Source: Ferrovum myxofaciens | GTDB taxonomy: Bacteria; Pseudomonadota; Gammaproteobacteria; Burkholderiales; Ferrovaceae | NCBI RefSeq assembly: GCF_000735045.1 | Contig: NZ_JPOQ01000015.1 | Span: 1-43,618 of the forward strand | Direction: 5' to 3' | DNA: 43,618 bases | Shown: positions 24,501 to 34,440 of the stretch, one piece after another | Layout of the letters: every line of letters begins with the position of its first letter | Numbering within the stretch: the first letter of the stretch is position 1 | Program-made: the position numbers and the translations under genes | The notes under the pieces: model-generated | What the model was told of the DNA's origin: nothing | Database searches by the model: none | Seen by the model: the letters and a program-made list of their open reading frames with translations, nothing else

Positions 24501-25520
24501 TTGAATAACAAGAAAAATGTGCTTGTAGCAGGTGGTGCGGGTTATATCGGTAGTCATGTAGTGACGGTGCTCCTTCAGGCGGGTTTTTCCGTGGTGGTGC
24601 TGGATAACTTTTCAAACAGCGATCCTTCGGTATTGCAACGCCTGGAAAAAATCACTGGTCAGACCGTTCCCTTCGTTCATGCGGATCTGCGTACCTGCGA
24701 TACGGTGGTCTCCACGTTGCGCAACTACCGCATCAACTCGGTGATTCATCTGGCGGGGCTCAAGGCCGTGGGCGAATCGGTGGCCAAACCCATTGAGTAC
24801 TATGGTTGCAACATTCAAGGTACCCTCAGTTTGCTGGAGGCGATGCAGACCTGCGGGGTGCATGAGTTGGTTTTTAGTTCCAGTGCCACTGTTTATGGGG
24901 ATCCTCAAACTCTGCCCCTCGATGAAACTCATCCAACGAGCGCCACCAACCCCTATGGACGCAGCAAATCACACATCGAGGAAATGTTGCACGATGTGGC
25001 CCGGGCGTCAGAGAAATGGAAAATCGTCTGTTTGCGCTATTTCAATCCGGTGGGAGCTCATCCCTCGGCATTGATCGGAGAAGACCCGGCGGGAATTCCC
25101 AATAACCTGATGCCTTTTGTGGCGCAGGTGGCCTCCGGCAAACGTCCTCTTCTGAGAATCTTTGGCAATGACTATCCAACGCCGGACGGTACGGGGGTGA
25201 GGGACTATATCCATGTCATGGATCTGGCGGAGGGGCACCGGTCTGCACTGGATTTCGTGGCGACCCAGCCCGGTTGGCAGGCCATCAATCTGGGGAGCGG
25301 ACAGGGGCATAGCGTGCTGGAAATGGTTGCCGCCTTTGAAAAGGCCAGCGGCCGGTCGATTCCCTACCAGATCGTGGACCGTCGCCCTGGGGATATTGCC
25401 TCCTGCATCGCTGATCCCGCACGGGCCCTGCGCGTATTGCACTGGAAGACGACGCGGAGTCTGGAGGACATGTGCACCAGTACCTGGGCCTGGCAACGAT
25501 ATCGGGAAGTCGGGGTGTGA
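24501..25520 (+). CDS. galE: UDP-glucose/UDP-GlcNAc 4-epimerase
   Basis: This 339-residue short-chain dehydrogenase-type epimerase has the NAD motif GGAGYIGSH (near residue 11), SSSATVYG and the catalytic YGRSK. It interconverts UDP-sugars at C4. In Pel clusters such an epimerase makes UDP-GalNAc for a polymer rich in partly deacetylated GalNAc. The start is TTG 24501 with a GGGGGAG ribosome binding site upstream. Its last codon overlaps the GTG of pelA, marking it as the first gene of the pel operon. Confidence 0.93.
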   Translation: MNNKKNVLVAGGAGYIGSHVVTVLLQAGFSVVVLDNFSNSDPSVLQRLEKITGQTVPFVHADLRTCDTVVSTLRNYRINSVIHLAGLKAVGESVAKPIEYYGCNIQGTLSLLEAMQTCGVHELVFSSSATVYGDPQTLPLDETHPTSATNPYGRSKSHIEEMLHDVARASEKWKIVCLRYFNPVGAHPSALIGEDPAGIPNNLMPFVAQVASGKRPLLRIFGNDYPTPDGTGVRDYIHVMDLAEGHRSALDFVATQPGWQAINLGSGQGHSVLEMVAAFEKASGRSIPYQIVDRRPGDIASCIADPARALRVLHWKTTRSLEDMCTSTWAWQRYREVGV

Positions 25521-25573
25521 CTTTGGTAAGGGTTTGGGGACTATGGGCCTGCCTGTGGGCAGGCTCGATGCTT

Positions 25574-25583
25574 GGGGGGGGGG
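25574..25583 (+). repeat. G10 homopolymer in the pelA signal-peptide region
   Basis: Ten consecutive G bases encode GlyGlyGly plus the first base of a Val codon within the signal peptide (residues 20-23). It is the longest G-run I noticed in the window. Loss or gain of one G would put nearly all of pelA out of frame. Confidence 0.9.
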
Positions 25584-27427
25584 TTCTCGCCGCCGAGGGG
25601 GAGGCATCGCCCAATGTGGCGTTTTATCTGGGGACCGATGCGCCTCTGGATCTGCTCCAGGCCTTCGATGAGGTAATCGTCGATCCGGCGGTATTTGCCT
25701 TGCCCTCGTCAGAACGGTATCCTCATACCCGCTGGGCGGCCCGTGTGGAAATCACGCAGAAAGACTATCAGGGCACCCCTGCCGCCTGGTTGGAAAAAAC
25801 GCTTGCGCCGTTATGGGGGAAAGGGTTTCGTGACTTCTATCTGACCGATAAGGAAAGGGGCGGAGACTCGTTTTTTTCTGCTCCGCCCAGTACCGAAGAC
25901 CGCTGGCTTTCCCTGGCCCTGACCGAAGTTCATGGCGAATTCAAGGGTGCGCGGATATTCTTGCGGAATCATTTGCCGGTGGCCGACGCCCGTGGGGATC
26001 TTTTGGCCGGATGGGTGGTGGAATCGATCTTTCAGCCCTATGATGCCCTGCAGGGTTGGTTTCTAACCGTGGATCCCCACCGTCTGGATGAGCAGTTGAG
26101 CCAGTTGCATCATTGGCAGGAAAAATACCCTGGGGTCCCGTTGATCGACCTTGAACTGGCTCAGACGTATGACAGGGAAGGTCAGCAGGCCCTGGCCCGG
26201 AAGTCTGCCCAGGCCGGTTTGATTCCTTATGTGACCAGCCCGGACGAAAACATCGTGGGCATCGGGAAACTGAGGGTGATGCCCAGAAAGATTCTGGTGG
26301 TTCAATCGCTGGATCCGGGGACGGCCATCGAGGAAGGAACGGGGTCCAAGATCCTGTCTCTGCCCTTGGACTATCTGGGCTATGACGTTCGGTATGTAAA
26401 CGTCAACGAGGGGCTGCCGGAAGACATTACGCCCGATCGTTACGCCGGCATCGCAGTTTTTCTGGATAAGGATGTGGCGGATCAGGACAAATGGCGCCTA
26501 TGGTTTCTGAAGGAGGTACACCGTCACGTTCCGGTGGCGGTATTTGATCGCTTCGGTTTCGACATCGATATTGAGACCGCACAGGTTCTGGATCTCAAGG
26601 TACTGCCCAGCGGGTATCTGCCCGGGGCCACCGCCAGGATTCTTCATACTGCCCCCATGATCGGTTTCGAACACGCGCCGCAGGTCGAGATACAGGATGC
26701 CGTGGGGCTGGCCATCGGCCCCACAGGGCAATCCCTGGCACAGATCCAGGTGGGCGACACGATCATGGATATGGCGGCCACCCTGCCTTGGGGAGGCTAT
26801 GCCCTGGCTCCGTTTTCCCTGGAGTATGTGGGAGAGTTGAATCGGAACTATTGGGTCATTGATCCCCTTAAATTCCTGCGCCAATCCTTGTCGTTGCCGG
26901 CGATGCCGGTACCCGATACCACTTCGGAGAATGGGCGACGCCTGTTTTTCGTCCAGGTGGACGGGGATGGATTTCCTTCCCGGGCAGAATTTCCTGGTTA
27001 TGATTATGGGGCGGAAGCCCTGTATGACCAGATTTTCAAAAAATATCCCATTCCCATGACGGTTTCCGTTGTGGAGGGGGAAATTGGTCCCACGGGGAAA
27101 TATCCTGCCCTGTCCCCCAGACTGGAATCCATTGCGCGCAAGATTTTTGCCCTGCCCAATATTGAAATCGGTTCTCACACCTATAGCCATCCTCTCGACT
27201 GGATTTTGGCCGATCCCAAGTATGGGCAGCAGAAGGAACAGTTATCCATGCAGATTCCGGGCTATACCTTCGATCTCAAACGAGAGATCGAGGGTTCCAT
27301 CGAGTATATCAATGGCCGGTTGGCTCCACCGGGGAAAAAAGTCCGGGTTCTACAATGGTCGGGGGCGGCAAACCCCACAGCGGCCGCTTTGGAAGAGGCA
27401 TGGAAGGCGGGCGTGTATAACATCAAC

Positions 27428-27435
27428 GGGGGGGG
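27428..27435 (+). repeat. G8 homopolymer at the pelA frameshift
   Basis: Eight G bases lie where PelA homology changes frame. A G7 run would join both halves as NINGGDTLPVKPDG. As written, the upstream frame reads NINGGGHPACQ, which is not PelA-like. Confidence 0.9.
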
Positions 27436-28247
27436 ACACCCTGCCTGTCAAGCCCGATGGTTCCTGGACAGACATCAGTGGGGCCGGAATCGCGAAGGGG
27501 AAGGGCGATCAGAATTACCAGATCTATGCGGCGGAAATGAACGAGAACATCTACACGAACGATTGGACGCGACCCTTCTATGGCATGGTGCGGGTTCTGG
27601 AAACCTACGAAATCACCGAGTTTCCGCTGAGAATCAAACCGGTGGATATCTATTTCCACTTTTATTCCGGCACCAAGTTGGCTTCCTTGAAAGCACTTCA
27701 GAATGTGTACGATGTGACGTTGAAACAACCGGTGTTCCCGGTGTATACCTCGGATTTCATTCAAAAAGTTCTGGATGCGCGGCATGCGTCGGTGGCCATG
27801 CAGGAGGGGCAGTGGCAGATTCGAACGGGCAGGAGTCTCCGGGAATTTCGCTTGCCGGTGGGAGAAATTCCTGATTTGACCCATTCCTCCGGAGTCGTTG
27901 GGTACTTGTCCGTTCCCGGTGGAACCTATGTGCATCTGGGGGATGACCAGGCCAGCGTATCGTTGCTGCCGGTGAATCATCCGGCGGATCCGCTGCCCTA
28001 TGTGTCGGCCGCTACGGCGTATATCACCCATTTCAAGCGGCAAGGTCGAGGGATTCGTTTCGATGCCCGGGGCTATTACCAACCCTATGTGCTGTTGAGC
28101 CATGCGGATCATGCCTGCGGGTTCAAGGTAGATGGTCGGGAGGTTCAGTCCACGGAGGATGGGAAGGGACGGTTGAAGGTCTCCTTCCCGCCTTCCGTGG
28201 GAGAGCAAGGTCCCGTGCATGACATTGAGGTTCATTGTCATGATTGA
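27435..28247 (+). CDS. PelA C-terminal segment in shifted frame
   Basis: This frame holds the last 270 residues of PelA after the G8 run, beginning at GAC 27435. It includes GSWTDISGAGIAKGKGDQNY, MNENIYTNDW and FHFYSGTK, followed by a beta-rich C-terminal region. It has no start codon and ribosome binding site of its own that fit a separate gene; the open frame extends upstream to 27069 only as a shadow of the first frame. It should be read as part of pelA. Confidence 0.75.
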   Translation, partial: DTLPVKPDGSWTDISGAGIAKGKGDQNYQIYAAEMNENIYTNDWTRPFYGMVRVLETYEITEFPLRIKPVDIYFHFYSGTKLASLKALQNVYDVTLKQPVFPVYTSDFIQKVLDARHASVAMQEGQWQIRTGRSLREFRLPVGEIPDLTHSSGVVGYLSVPGGTYVHLGDDQASVSLLPVNHPADPLPYVSAATAYITHFKRQGRGIRFDARGYYQPYVLLSHADHACGFKVDGREVQSTEDGKGRLKVSFPPSVGEQGPVHDIEVHCHD

Positions 28248-31200
28248 ACGGGAACAAATCATTCGTCCCTGGTTGACGTTGATTCTCGGGGCCGGGATTC
28301 TGTTGTCCATGGCTGCCGCCTATCAAGGCAATGAAGCTTTTCTGAAAACCGTGGATCCCTTCAAGCCCACCGGCATTTCCATCGCCTATCTCGAAAGCCG
28401 GTTGGCCGGGCATCCGGATCAACCCGCCATGCTGGAAACCCTGGCCTGGCAATACATGACCCTCGGACACTGGGATGCGGCGCTCAAGACGGCACAACGC
28501 CTGGAGGACCTGGGGGGGAAACAGGATCGGGCACGGGCCCTGTTCATTCGTGTCCGGGTCGCGGAACAGCGGGCTTTTGAATATCCTCTGCAGAGTATTC
28601 AACGGGCGCATTATCTGGGGGAGACGCGCCAGTTGTTGAATCGTACGCTCGACTATCACTGGGATGTGCCGACCCTGGAATATCTGGTCAGGATGGCTCG
28701 AGATTCCTCCAACTTCGACGTGATGTCCCAGGACTATCAGGCCCTCGCCGTTCAGGATCCCGAACGCGCACGCCTGTGGTACGCACGTTATGGCAAAGCT
28801 GCGCTGGACAGTCAGCATTACACCCTTGCCGCAGAAGCTTTTTTCCAGGTCGAGGGGTTATCCCGGAGTGTTTCGGACAAAAGACGTGCCTGGGCTGCCG
28901 GGATCGGCGCTCTGGAGGCAGGAAACCAGGTGGCCGCAGCCTGTGTTGCGGCCGATGCGCATATGGCGGGGATGGAAATGGATCCGGAAGCCGTGGCGAC
29001 CATGCTCAAGTTGGCAAGAAGCGCACAACGGCATGATCTTGAAGTGAAATACGCAAAACTCCTGCTACAACTCAGCCGGCGTGAAGAAAGTATCGGCCCT
29101 GCGGTGCGCTGGGTTCATTGGGATGGGCCAACGTCAGGTTCGGCCCGGCGATATTTTCACAGGCATGGGTCCAGGTTTTCCGATGGGGTTCCCGGTGCTG
29201 TACTCTGGGCGAAGTCGCCTGCCCGTTTTCATCGTAGCGCGGATCAGGAACCGGCCATCAATGGGTTGGGGGTGGGTGCAGAATCCGGAGTTAATGATGA
29301 GGATGCCACCTTTGCCAGGGATGTCACGCCGGAAATCGAGCAATCTTCCACGCAGGGCGCGCGCGCGCCGAAAAATGGTGGATGGGCAGCACCGGCGGGG
29401 GCACACCCAAAAAACCTCGAAGATTTCGAGTTGATGTACAGTGCCTTTGTGGGGAATGGCCAGTTGAAGGAAGCGGAAGCAGTTTGTCTCAAGGCGCTGG
29501 AGCGCCATCTTGACCCTGCGGTCTGGACCAAACGCCTGGCCCAGGTGGCGCTGTGGAATGGGCAGCCCAAGGTAGCTCTGGAAAACTGGATGATTTATGC
29601 CCAGGCTACCCACAATGAGGAGGCCTGGCAAAATGTCCTGAGGATTGCCCGCCAAACCAATGATGATCGAAGTTATCTGACGGCCTTGCTGCATGAATCC
29701 GAGCGCAATCCCGAGGACCTCGAATTGATCGGAAAGATCATCGCCGCCCATGAGCGGCTGGCTGAACCGGAGGCCAGTCTGGATTTTCTGAAGGCCCGTG
29801 CGGTTGGGTCAATGCGGGTTCCCATGCTGGAACGGTATGCTCAACTGGCCGAAGATCTGGGGGATGAAGACAAGGCGCTGTGGGCGCTTCATCGCTTGCA
29901 GGCAGACTATGGACCTTCGCCCCGCTATGCCATCGACATTGCGGATATCGATCTGCAAAAAAAGAACCCCCAGGCGGCTTTTGACGAGTTGACCCAGGTT
30001 AAATCCAGAGTGGGTGTGGACAAGGTGAATGCCCCCTTCTGGCGAGCCTACGCCGAAGTCGCGGATTTGTCCCACCATGATCAGGCGGCCAGTGAAGGAC
30101 ACAAGAAATTGCTGGAGACCGGGGGGTACGATGATGATGACCTCCTGGACATGGAGAACTACTACGCGGGGTATCCCCTGGATGCCGGCAGGCTTTTTGA
30201 ATTGCAATTTCGTTTGACGGGCAAACTGCAATCCTTGTTGAATGCCATGGGCAGTTATTCCACCGCCAGGGCCTGGGGTCGAGTGTATGCCTTGTTGCAA
30301 GGACTTACTGCCAAACAGCGCGCCGAGTTTGAAACCAATGCCGATTTTTTGATGGCACGGGGAGATTATTTTTTGCGCAGTGGGCATTGGAAACTGGCCT
30401 TGGCCGATATGCACCAGGCAATGATGTTGCCTCAGATCGGTGATACCCAGCGCGTGGCTTATCTATGGGCATTGGTGGACTTTGGTGCGGATGACGAATT
30501 GAAAACCGTGCTCTACGGTTGGCGTCATCGGATCGAAGCCGACTCGATTTACTGGGGGGTCGCAGGAGCGGCTTACGTCCGCTTGAACCAGCCTGAAAGA
30601 GCCTTGGGATACCTGTCCCGGGAGGCCAAGGAGATGAAAGACGATCCCCAGTGGTTGCTGATTCTTTCCTATGCCCAGGAGGATTCCGGGGATGAGGCGT
30701 CGGCGTGGCGTTCGCGCCGGGCCGCATGGAGTCGTCTCAATGCCTTGATTTCTGCGCCACTTCAGCCTTCCTCCTCGATCCGGAATCTGGTATCCAGAGG
30801 CAATGCACTGCAACCCGTAACGCCGGTGCTGGACATGGGCGGTGTGGAATCACCCCTGGCGCTCAGAGTATCCTTGAGTCAACTTTTCGTGAATGGGGAT
30901 GCTTCCCTGGATTACCTCACCCAACTTCTGCAACGACGGCGTTGGCGGAAGCGGTCGGGAGATTCTCCTGAGGCAGCGGAATCGCTGCTGGGAAACCTCC
31001 GGGCTTTTCAGGATGTTCCCTTGACAACCGGGGATGATTGCCTGGAGGAACTGGATGCGGAAGGTCTATCCCCCGAAGCCAAGAAAAAAGTGGTTCTGAG
31101 CGAGCGTTGCCGGGTTTCCAACGCGGCCAAGGATGTGGCGACTTCCTGGGCCCTGGGCGGGGAACATAACGATCTGGCGCGGGCCTGGCTGGCACAGGAG

Positions 31201-32436
31201 TATGGCAATCGTTTGCTGCATTCCACCGATGCCCGGATCACGCTGGCCCTGGCAGAGAATGACCAGGAAACTCTGGCCCGCCTGGTGGATGATCAGGAGA
31301 GCAAGATCCAGGTGGATCAAAGGGTTGAAAGTCTTGAACGCCTGGGTCGGAGAGCAGATGCACAAACCACCGCCTTTGAAGGGGGCGAAAATGCCCCTAA
31401 CAATACCACCCGTCATGAAATCGAACGGGAGGTGCTGCTGACACCCAGCGACAATATCAGCCAGAACCAGGATCCCTCTCCCGGGCCCTATTGGAGCCCC
31501 CAAGGCTATATCACCCCCTCCGTGGTGGCGGGCATGAACGTCAGTACCTGGAGTCCCCTGTCCTATGTGGAAAAATCTGCGGGAGTGGGGTTTGCGCTGA
31601 ACAATGAGTATACGTTGGATGCGGAAGCCATTCAGCGCACCCAAACCGATCTGAATACCCGTCAGGTTGCTTATGTTCCGGCTCAGGACAACAGCATGGT
31701 CGTTACTCTCGGCGATCATACCGATGCCCGGGATTATGCCGTGACGGTGGGCCATCGTTCGGCTTGGTATGCCTTCGACACCTACAGTGGCAGTGCCCAA
31801 TACAATTGGTCGCCCACGCTCAAGGCGCGGGTGATGGCGGGCTGGAACCAGTTTACGGATCTTTCTCCGGTCATTCAGGTGATGGGAATGAAGAACATGG
31901 TGGACATGTCCCTGGAATGGCTGTTTGCTCCCCGGTGGTTTCTCAAAACCTCCGTGGAAGGGGACCGGTTCAATGCGCAGAATGGAGAATATCTCGGCAA
32001 CGGGCTACTGTATTCCATGGAAATGGGCTATCAGTTGATGAGCAGCATGCCCAACTGGAACCTGCGCTTCGTGACCTATGAAGGCCGGTTCAATTCGGCA
32101 GGGAACGTGGTACTCCCCCAACTGGCCACGCTGGTACCCAGGGGACAGGCAGTCAATACGGCTTTTTTCATGCCCGGCAACATTTCCCAGTATGGGCTGA
32201 TGACGGGGTATGGAACCGACTATGAGAATAATTATCTGCGTCCCGGTTGGCAACCCTATGTGGACGCAGGGGTCGTGAATGACACGATTCTGGGATTGCT
32301 GCCCCAGATCAGCGCGGGACTGGCAGGACCGATCTTTGGCGGGGATTATGCCCGGATCTATTATTTCCACGAAACGGCACCCGGCAGTACGGAATCCATG
32401 ACCCAGACAGGGGTCAGTTATCGGTACTTTTATTGA
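28240..32436 (+). CDS. pelB: PelB, Pel outer-membrane export protein with TPR scaffold
   Basis: This 1398-residue protein starts at ATG 28240, overlapping the pelA stop; an upstream ATG at 28219 is an alternative. It has one N-terminal membrane segment (about 12-28), a long run of tetratricopeptide-like helices (about 45-1010), and a C-terminal beta-barrel of about 320 residues rich in alternating aromatic residues and ending in a Tyr-rich strand (YRYFY). In Pseudomonas the barrel exports Pel and the TPR region binds PelA. It is longer than P. aeruginosa PelB (about 1193). Residues about 285-390 form an odd linker, rich in Trp, His and Arg first and Gly/Ala later, with no TPR pattern. Confidence 0.9.
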   Translation: MIEREQIIRPWLTLILGAGILLSMAAAYQGNEAFLKTVDPFKPTGISIAYLESRLAGHPDQPAMLETLAWQYMTLGHWDAALKTAQRLEDLGGKQDRARALFIRVRVAEQRAFEYPLQSIQRAHYLGETRQLLNRTLDYHWDVPTLEYLVRMARDSSNFDVMSQDYQALAVQDPERARLWYARYGKAALDSQHYTLAAEAFFQVEGLSRSVSDKRRAWAAGIGALEAGNQVAAACVAADAHMAGMEMDPEAVATMLKLARSAQRHDLEVKYAKLLLQLSRREESIGPAVRWVHWDGPTSGSARRYFHRHGSRFSDGVPGAVLWAKSPARFHRSADQEPAINGLGVGAESGVNDEDATFARDVTPEIEQSSTQGARAPKNGGWAAPAGAHPKNLEDFELMYSAFVGNGQLKEAEAVCLKALERHLDPAVWTKRLAQVALWNGQPKVALENWMIYAQATHNEEAWQNVLRIARQTNDDRSYLTALLHESERNPEDLELIGKIIAAHERLAEPEASLDFLKARAVGSMRVPMLERYAQLAEDLGDEDKALWALHRLQADYGPSPRYAIDIADIDLQKKNPQAAFDELTQVKSRVGVDKVNAPFWRAYAEVADLSHHDQAASEGHKKLLETGGYDDDDLLDMENYYAGYPLDAGRLFELQFRLTGKLQSLLNAMGSYSTARAWGRVYALLQGLTAKQRAEFETNADFLMARGDYFLRSGHWKLALADMHQAMMLPQIGDTQRVAYLWALVDFGADDELKTVLYGWRHRIEADSIYWGVAGAAYVRLNQPERALGYLSREAKEMKDDPQWLLILSYAQEDSGDEASAWRSRRAAWSRLNALISAPLQPSSSIRNLVSRGNALQPVTPVLDMGGVESPLALRVSLSQLFVNGDASLDYLTQLLQRRRWRKRSGDSPEAAESLLGNLRAFQDVPLTTGDDCLEELDAEGLSPEAKKKVVLSERCRVSNAAKDVATSWALGGEHNDLARAWLAQEYGNRLLHSTDARITLALAENDQETLARLVDDQESKIQVDQRVESLERLGRRADAQTTAFEGGENAPNNTTRHEIEREVLLTPSDNISQNQDPSPGPYWSPQGYITPSVVAGMNVSTWSPLSYVEKSAGVGFALNNEYTLDAEAIQRTQTDLNTRQVAYVPAQDNSMVVTLGDHTDARDYAVTVGHRSAWYAFDTYSGSAQYNWSPTLKARVMAGWNQFTDLSPVIQVMGMKNMVDMSLEWLFAPRWFLKTSVEGDRFNAQNGEYLGNGLLYSMEMGYQLMSSMPNWNLRFVTYEGRFNSAGNVVLPQLATLVPRGQAVNTAFFMPGNISQYGLMTGYGTDYENNYLRPGWQPYVDAGVVNDTILGLLPQISAGLAGPIFGGDYARIYYFHETAPGSTESMTQTGVSYRYFY

Positions 32437-32499
32437 GTGGGTAGAGAAGTCTGCGGCAGAATTTTTTAACTTTAAAGATACGTCAGGAGACAGGACATC

Positions 32500-33033
32500 A
32501 TGAAACCGAATAGAACCATTGCTTGGGCGCTGACCGCAGCAACCGTTGGGTTGGCGGCTTGTTCAACGCTCGATGTGGGGCAACCGCCTGCCCTGGACAA
32601 GAACGCCTCCTGGGCACTTCTGCCCATGGCCAATTATACGGAAACCCCCGATGCCGGGGACCGAGTGGCCAGCATCACGGAAAGTATCCTGCATCAGAAG
32701 GGGGGAATGGACCTCAAGCGTTACCCCATCAAGGATGAAAAGGATACATTCATTCTGGGGAACAATGCCAAGTTGCAACAGGCCGCCATGGACTGGGCCA
32801 GTCAAAACAGGATTCAATACGCTCTGACCGGATCTGTCCAGGAATGGCGTTACAAGACCGGGGTGGATGGCGAGCCTGCCGTCAGTGTGACCTTCAATCT
32901 GGTGGACATGACCACCGGAAAGACGGTCTGGAGCGCGACGGGTAGCCGGACGGGTTGGAGTCGTTCAAGCGTGGGATCCGTGGGACAGACCTTGATCGAT
33001 CAGTTACTGATCCCCATCGAATACCCCCGTTGA
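32500..33033 (+). CDS. pelC: PelC lipoprotein
   Basis: This 177-residue outer-membrane lipoprotein has lipobox LAAC (C21). PelC forms a ring at the periplasmic face of the PelB pore and may guide the cationic polymer by its charge. Signature region: SWALLPMANYTETPDAG, then an alternating alpha/beta fold. The length is normal. It is preceded by CAGGAGACAGG and lies 63 bases after pelB. A weak stem (TCTG-CGG-CAGA, 32450-32460) with a T-run lies in that gap and could slightly reduce read-through. Confidence 0.9.
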   Translation: MKPNRTIAWALTAATVGLAACSTLDVGQPPALDKNASWALLPMANYTETPDAGDRVASITESILHQKGGMDLKRYPIKDEKDTFILGNNAKLQQAAMDWASQNRIQYALTGSVQEWRYKTGVDGEPAVSVTFNLVDMTTGKTVWSATGSRTGWSRSSVGSVGQTLIDQLLIPIEYPR

Positions 33034-33045
33034 GTTTGGACGACC

Positions 33046-34440
33046 GTGGAAAACGCTATCCAGGCAGCCAAAAAAGCCCGTTTCAGCGATGCCCTGGACG
33101 GGGTGACGCTGTACAGTCGTTTCTTTGTGAAAACGGCCATTCGTCCGGTGGCGGTGCTCGAGGTCGTGGGGTACATGGGTGCGACCATCGGGGTGTTTTA
33201 TTGGATCAACCCGCAAGATCCGCTATTACTCATGCTGACCTTCCCCTGGATCTGGTTGGTGGCCACGGCCCTGGCATTGCGTTATGGTGCCCTGATGGGC
33301 GTCCTGGCCGGGTTGATGATCGTTCTGGCCTGGGAGATCCTGTACCGGGGTTATCAGGGCAATGGGGCGTTGGGTTTCCCGGTGATGTTCATGTCCGGAG
33401 GGTTGGTTCAGGTGATTCTGGCAGGCCATGTTCGCGATGTCTGGTCGAATCTGTCGGTTCGGGCCAACGGGATCAACGGTTACCTCAACGATCACCTGGC
33501 GTCTCTGACTACGGCTCACTACCTCCTGCGGGTTTCACACGATCGACTGGAACGGGATTTGTTTACGAGACCGGCAACCTTGCGCAGCGCTCTGGAACAT
33601 ATGCGCGAAATCACCGCCCTGTCCACCGCTTCCGAAGAACCTCATTCTCCCTTCAAAGGGGCGCAGGCGGCACTGGACCTCATCTCGATGATTTGCCAAC
33701 TGGGTTCCGCAACCCTTTATTCGGTGGCTTCCAATGGTCAGGTCGTGGACGTATCCTACGCCGGGGTGGGCACGCCGATTCCCCTGAATCAAGAGGATCC
33801 GGTTCTGAAGGACTGTTTGGCGCGTCAGTCCCTGTCCCACCTCAAGGCGGTGGATGCGGAGAAATTGGGCTCCTACTATGTGGCGGCTCCCATCGTCCAG
33901 GTCACGGGCGAATTGATTGGGGTCCTGTTGGTCCATCAGATTCATTTCATGGCGCTCAACCACGACAATATGCAATTGATGCGGGTATTGCTGGATTACT
34001 ACGGCGACGGCCTGGCCGAATACCAGTTGGTGGGGCAGGTCCATCGTCTCATGCCCCAGTGCCCCTATGGATTTGCTGCGGAGGTGGAGCGGATCTCTCA
34101 TCTCAAGAAACTTTATGACATCGAATCTTCCTTGGTGGCGCTGAGTTTTCCCCGCTCGGGTCCAGGGGATTTGCAGTTTCAGCAAGTGATTCGCCAGTTG
34201 CGTTCGCTGGACATGCTCTGGACAGATCAGAACGATGAACGGCAATTTGCCCTGTTCCTGATGCCGTTGACCGAAGGAGACGGGGTCCTGGGGTATATGA
34301 ACCGGGTCGAGGCGGGTTTGAAACAGACCTTCCAGACGACCCTGGCTGAGGCGAAAATCCGTTTTTATTCGATTTCCGTCAAAGCACGGGATGCCGAAAT
34401 GGATTTGAAAACGATTTACGATCAGGTGCGTGCCCCATGA
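33046..34440 (+). CDS. pelD: PelD, c-di-GMP receptor for Pel synthesis
   Basis: This 464-residue inner-membrane protein has four N-terminal membrane segments (about 30-130), then a GAF-like domain (about 200-325) and a degenerate GGDEF domain. The inhibitory-site motif RxxD is present as R386-S-L-D389, and R420 lies at about the distance of the third c-di-GMP-binding Arg of P. aeruginosa PelD. No GGDEF catalytic motif is seen. Binding of c-di-GMP activates Pel polymerisation. The start is GTG 33046, 12 bases after pelC, with a poor ribosome binding site. The stop overlaps pelE (ATGA). It is the likely receiver of the c-di-GMP signal degraded by EAL proteins such as the one at 5349. Confidence 0.92.
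   Translation: MENAIQAAKKARFSDALDGVTLYSRFFVKTAIRPVAVLEVVGYMGATIGVFYWINPQDPLLLMLTFPWIWLVATALALRYGALMGVLAGLMIVLAWEILYRGYQGNGALGFPVMFMSGGLVQVILAGHVRDVWSNLSVRANGINGYLNDHLASLTTAHYLLRVSHDRLERDLFTRPATLRSALEHMREITALSTASEEPHSPFKGAQAALDLISMICQLGSATLYSVASNGQVVDVSYAGVGTPIPLNQEDPVLKDCLARQSLSHLKAVDAEKLGSYYVAAPIVQVTGELIGVLLVHQIHFMALNHDNMQLMRVLLDYYGDGLAEYQLVGQVHRLMPQCPYGFAAEVERISHLKKLYDIESSLVALSFPRSGPGDLQFQQVIRQLRSLDMLWTDQNDERQFALFLMPLTEGDGVLGYMNRVEAGLKQTFQTTLAEAKIRFYSISVKARDAEMDLKTIYDQVRAP

Larger units (their letters stand above)
25517..28247 (+). pseudogene. pelA: PelA, Pel polysaccharide deacetylase/hydrolase, frame broken at G8
   Basis: PelA is a periplasmic Pel-modifying protein. As sequenced, the frame from GTG 25517 runs to 27874, but homology leaves it at the G8 run (27428-27435) and continues in another frame to 28247. 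Removing one G restores 909 residues, close to P. aeruginosa PelA (948). Regions: signal peptide 1-24; hydrolase-like domain about 30-250; a middle domain; deacetylase domain with D482/D484 (VDGDGF) and H554/H558 (GSHTYSHP); C-terminal part beyond the break. The hydrolase-like domain lacks the FLDTLDS, SVGEV and NRGFE motifs but keeps E169 (VVESIF). The start overlaps galE. The break may be a sequencing error, a real mutation or phase variation. Confidence 0.8.

Noticed and set aside
32450-32467. Terminator between pelB and pelC
   Set aside because: A 4-bp stem with a 3-base loop is too weak, and the operon must continue through it.
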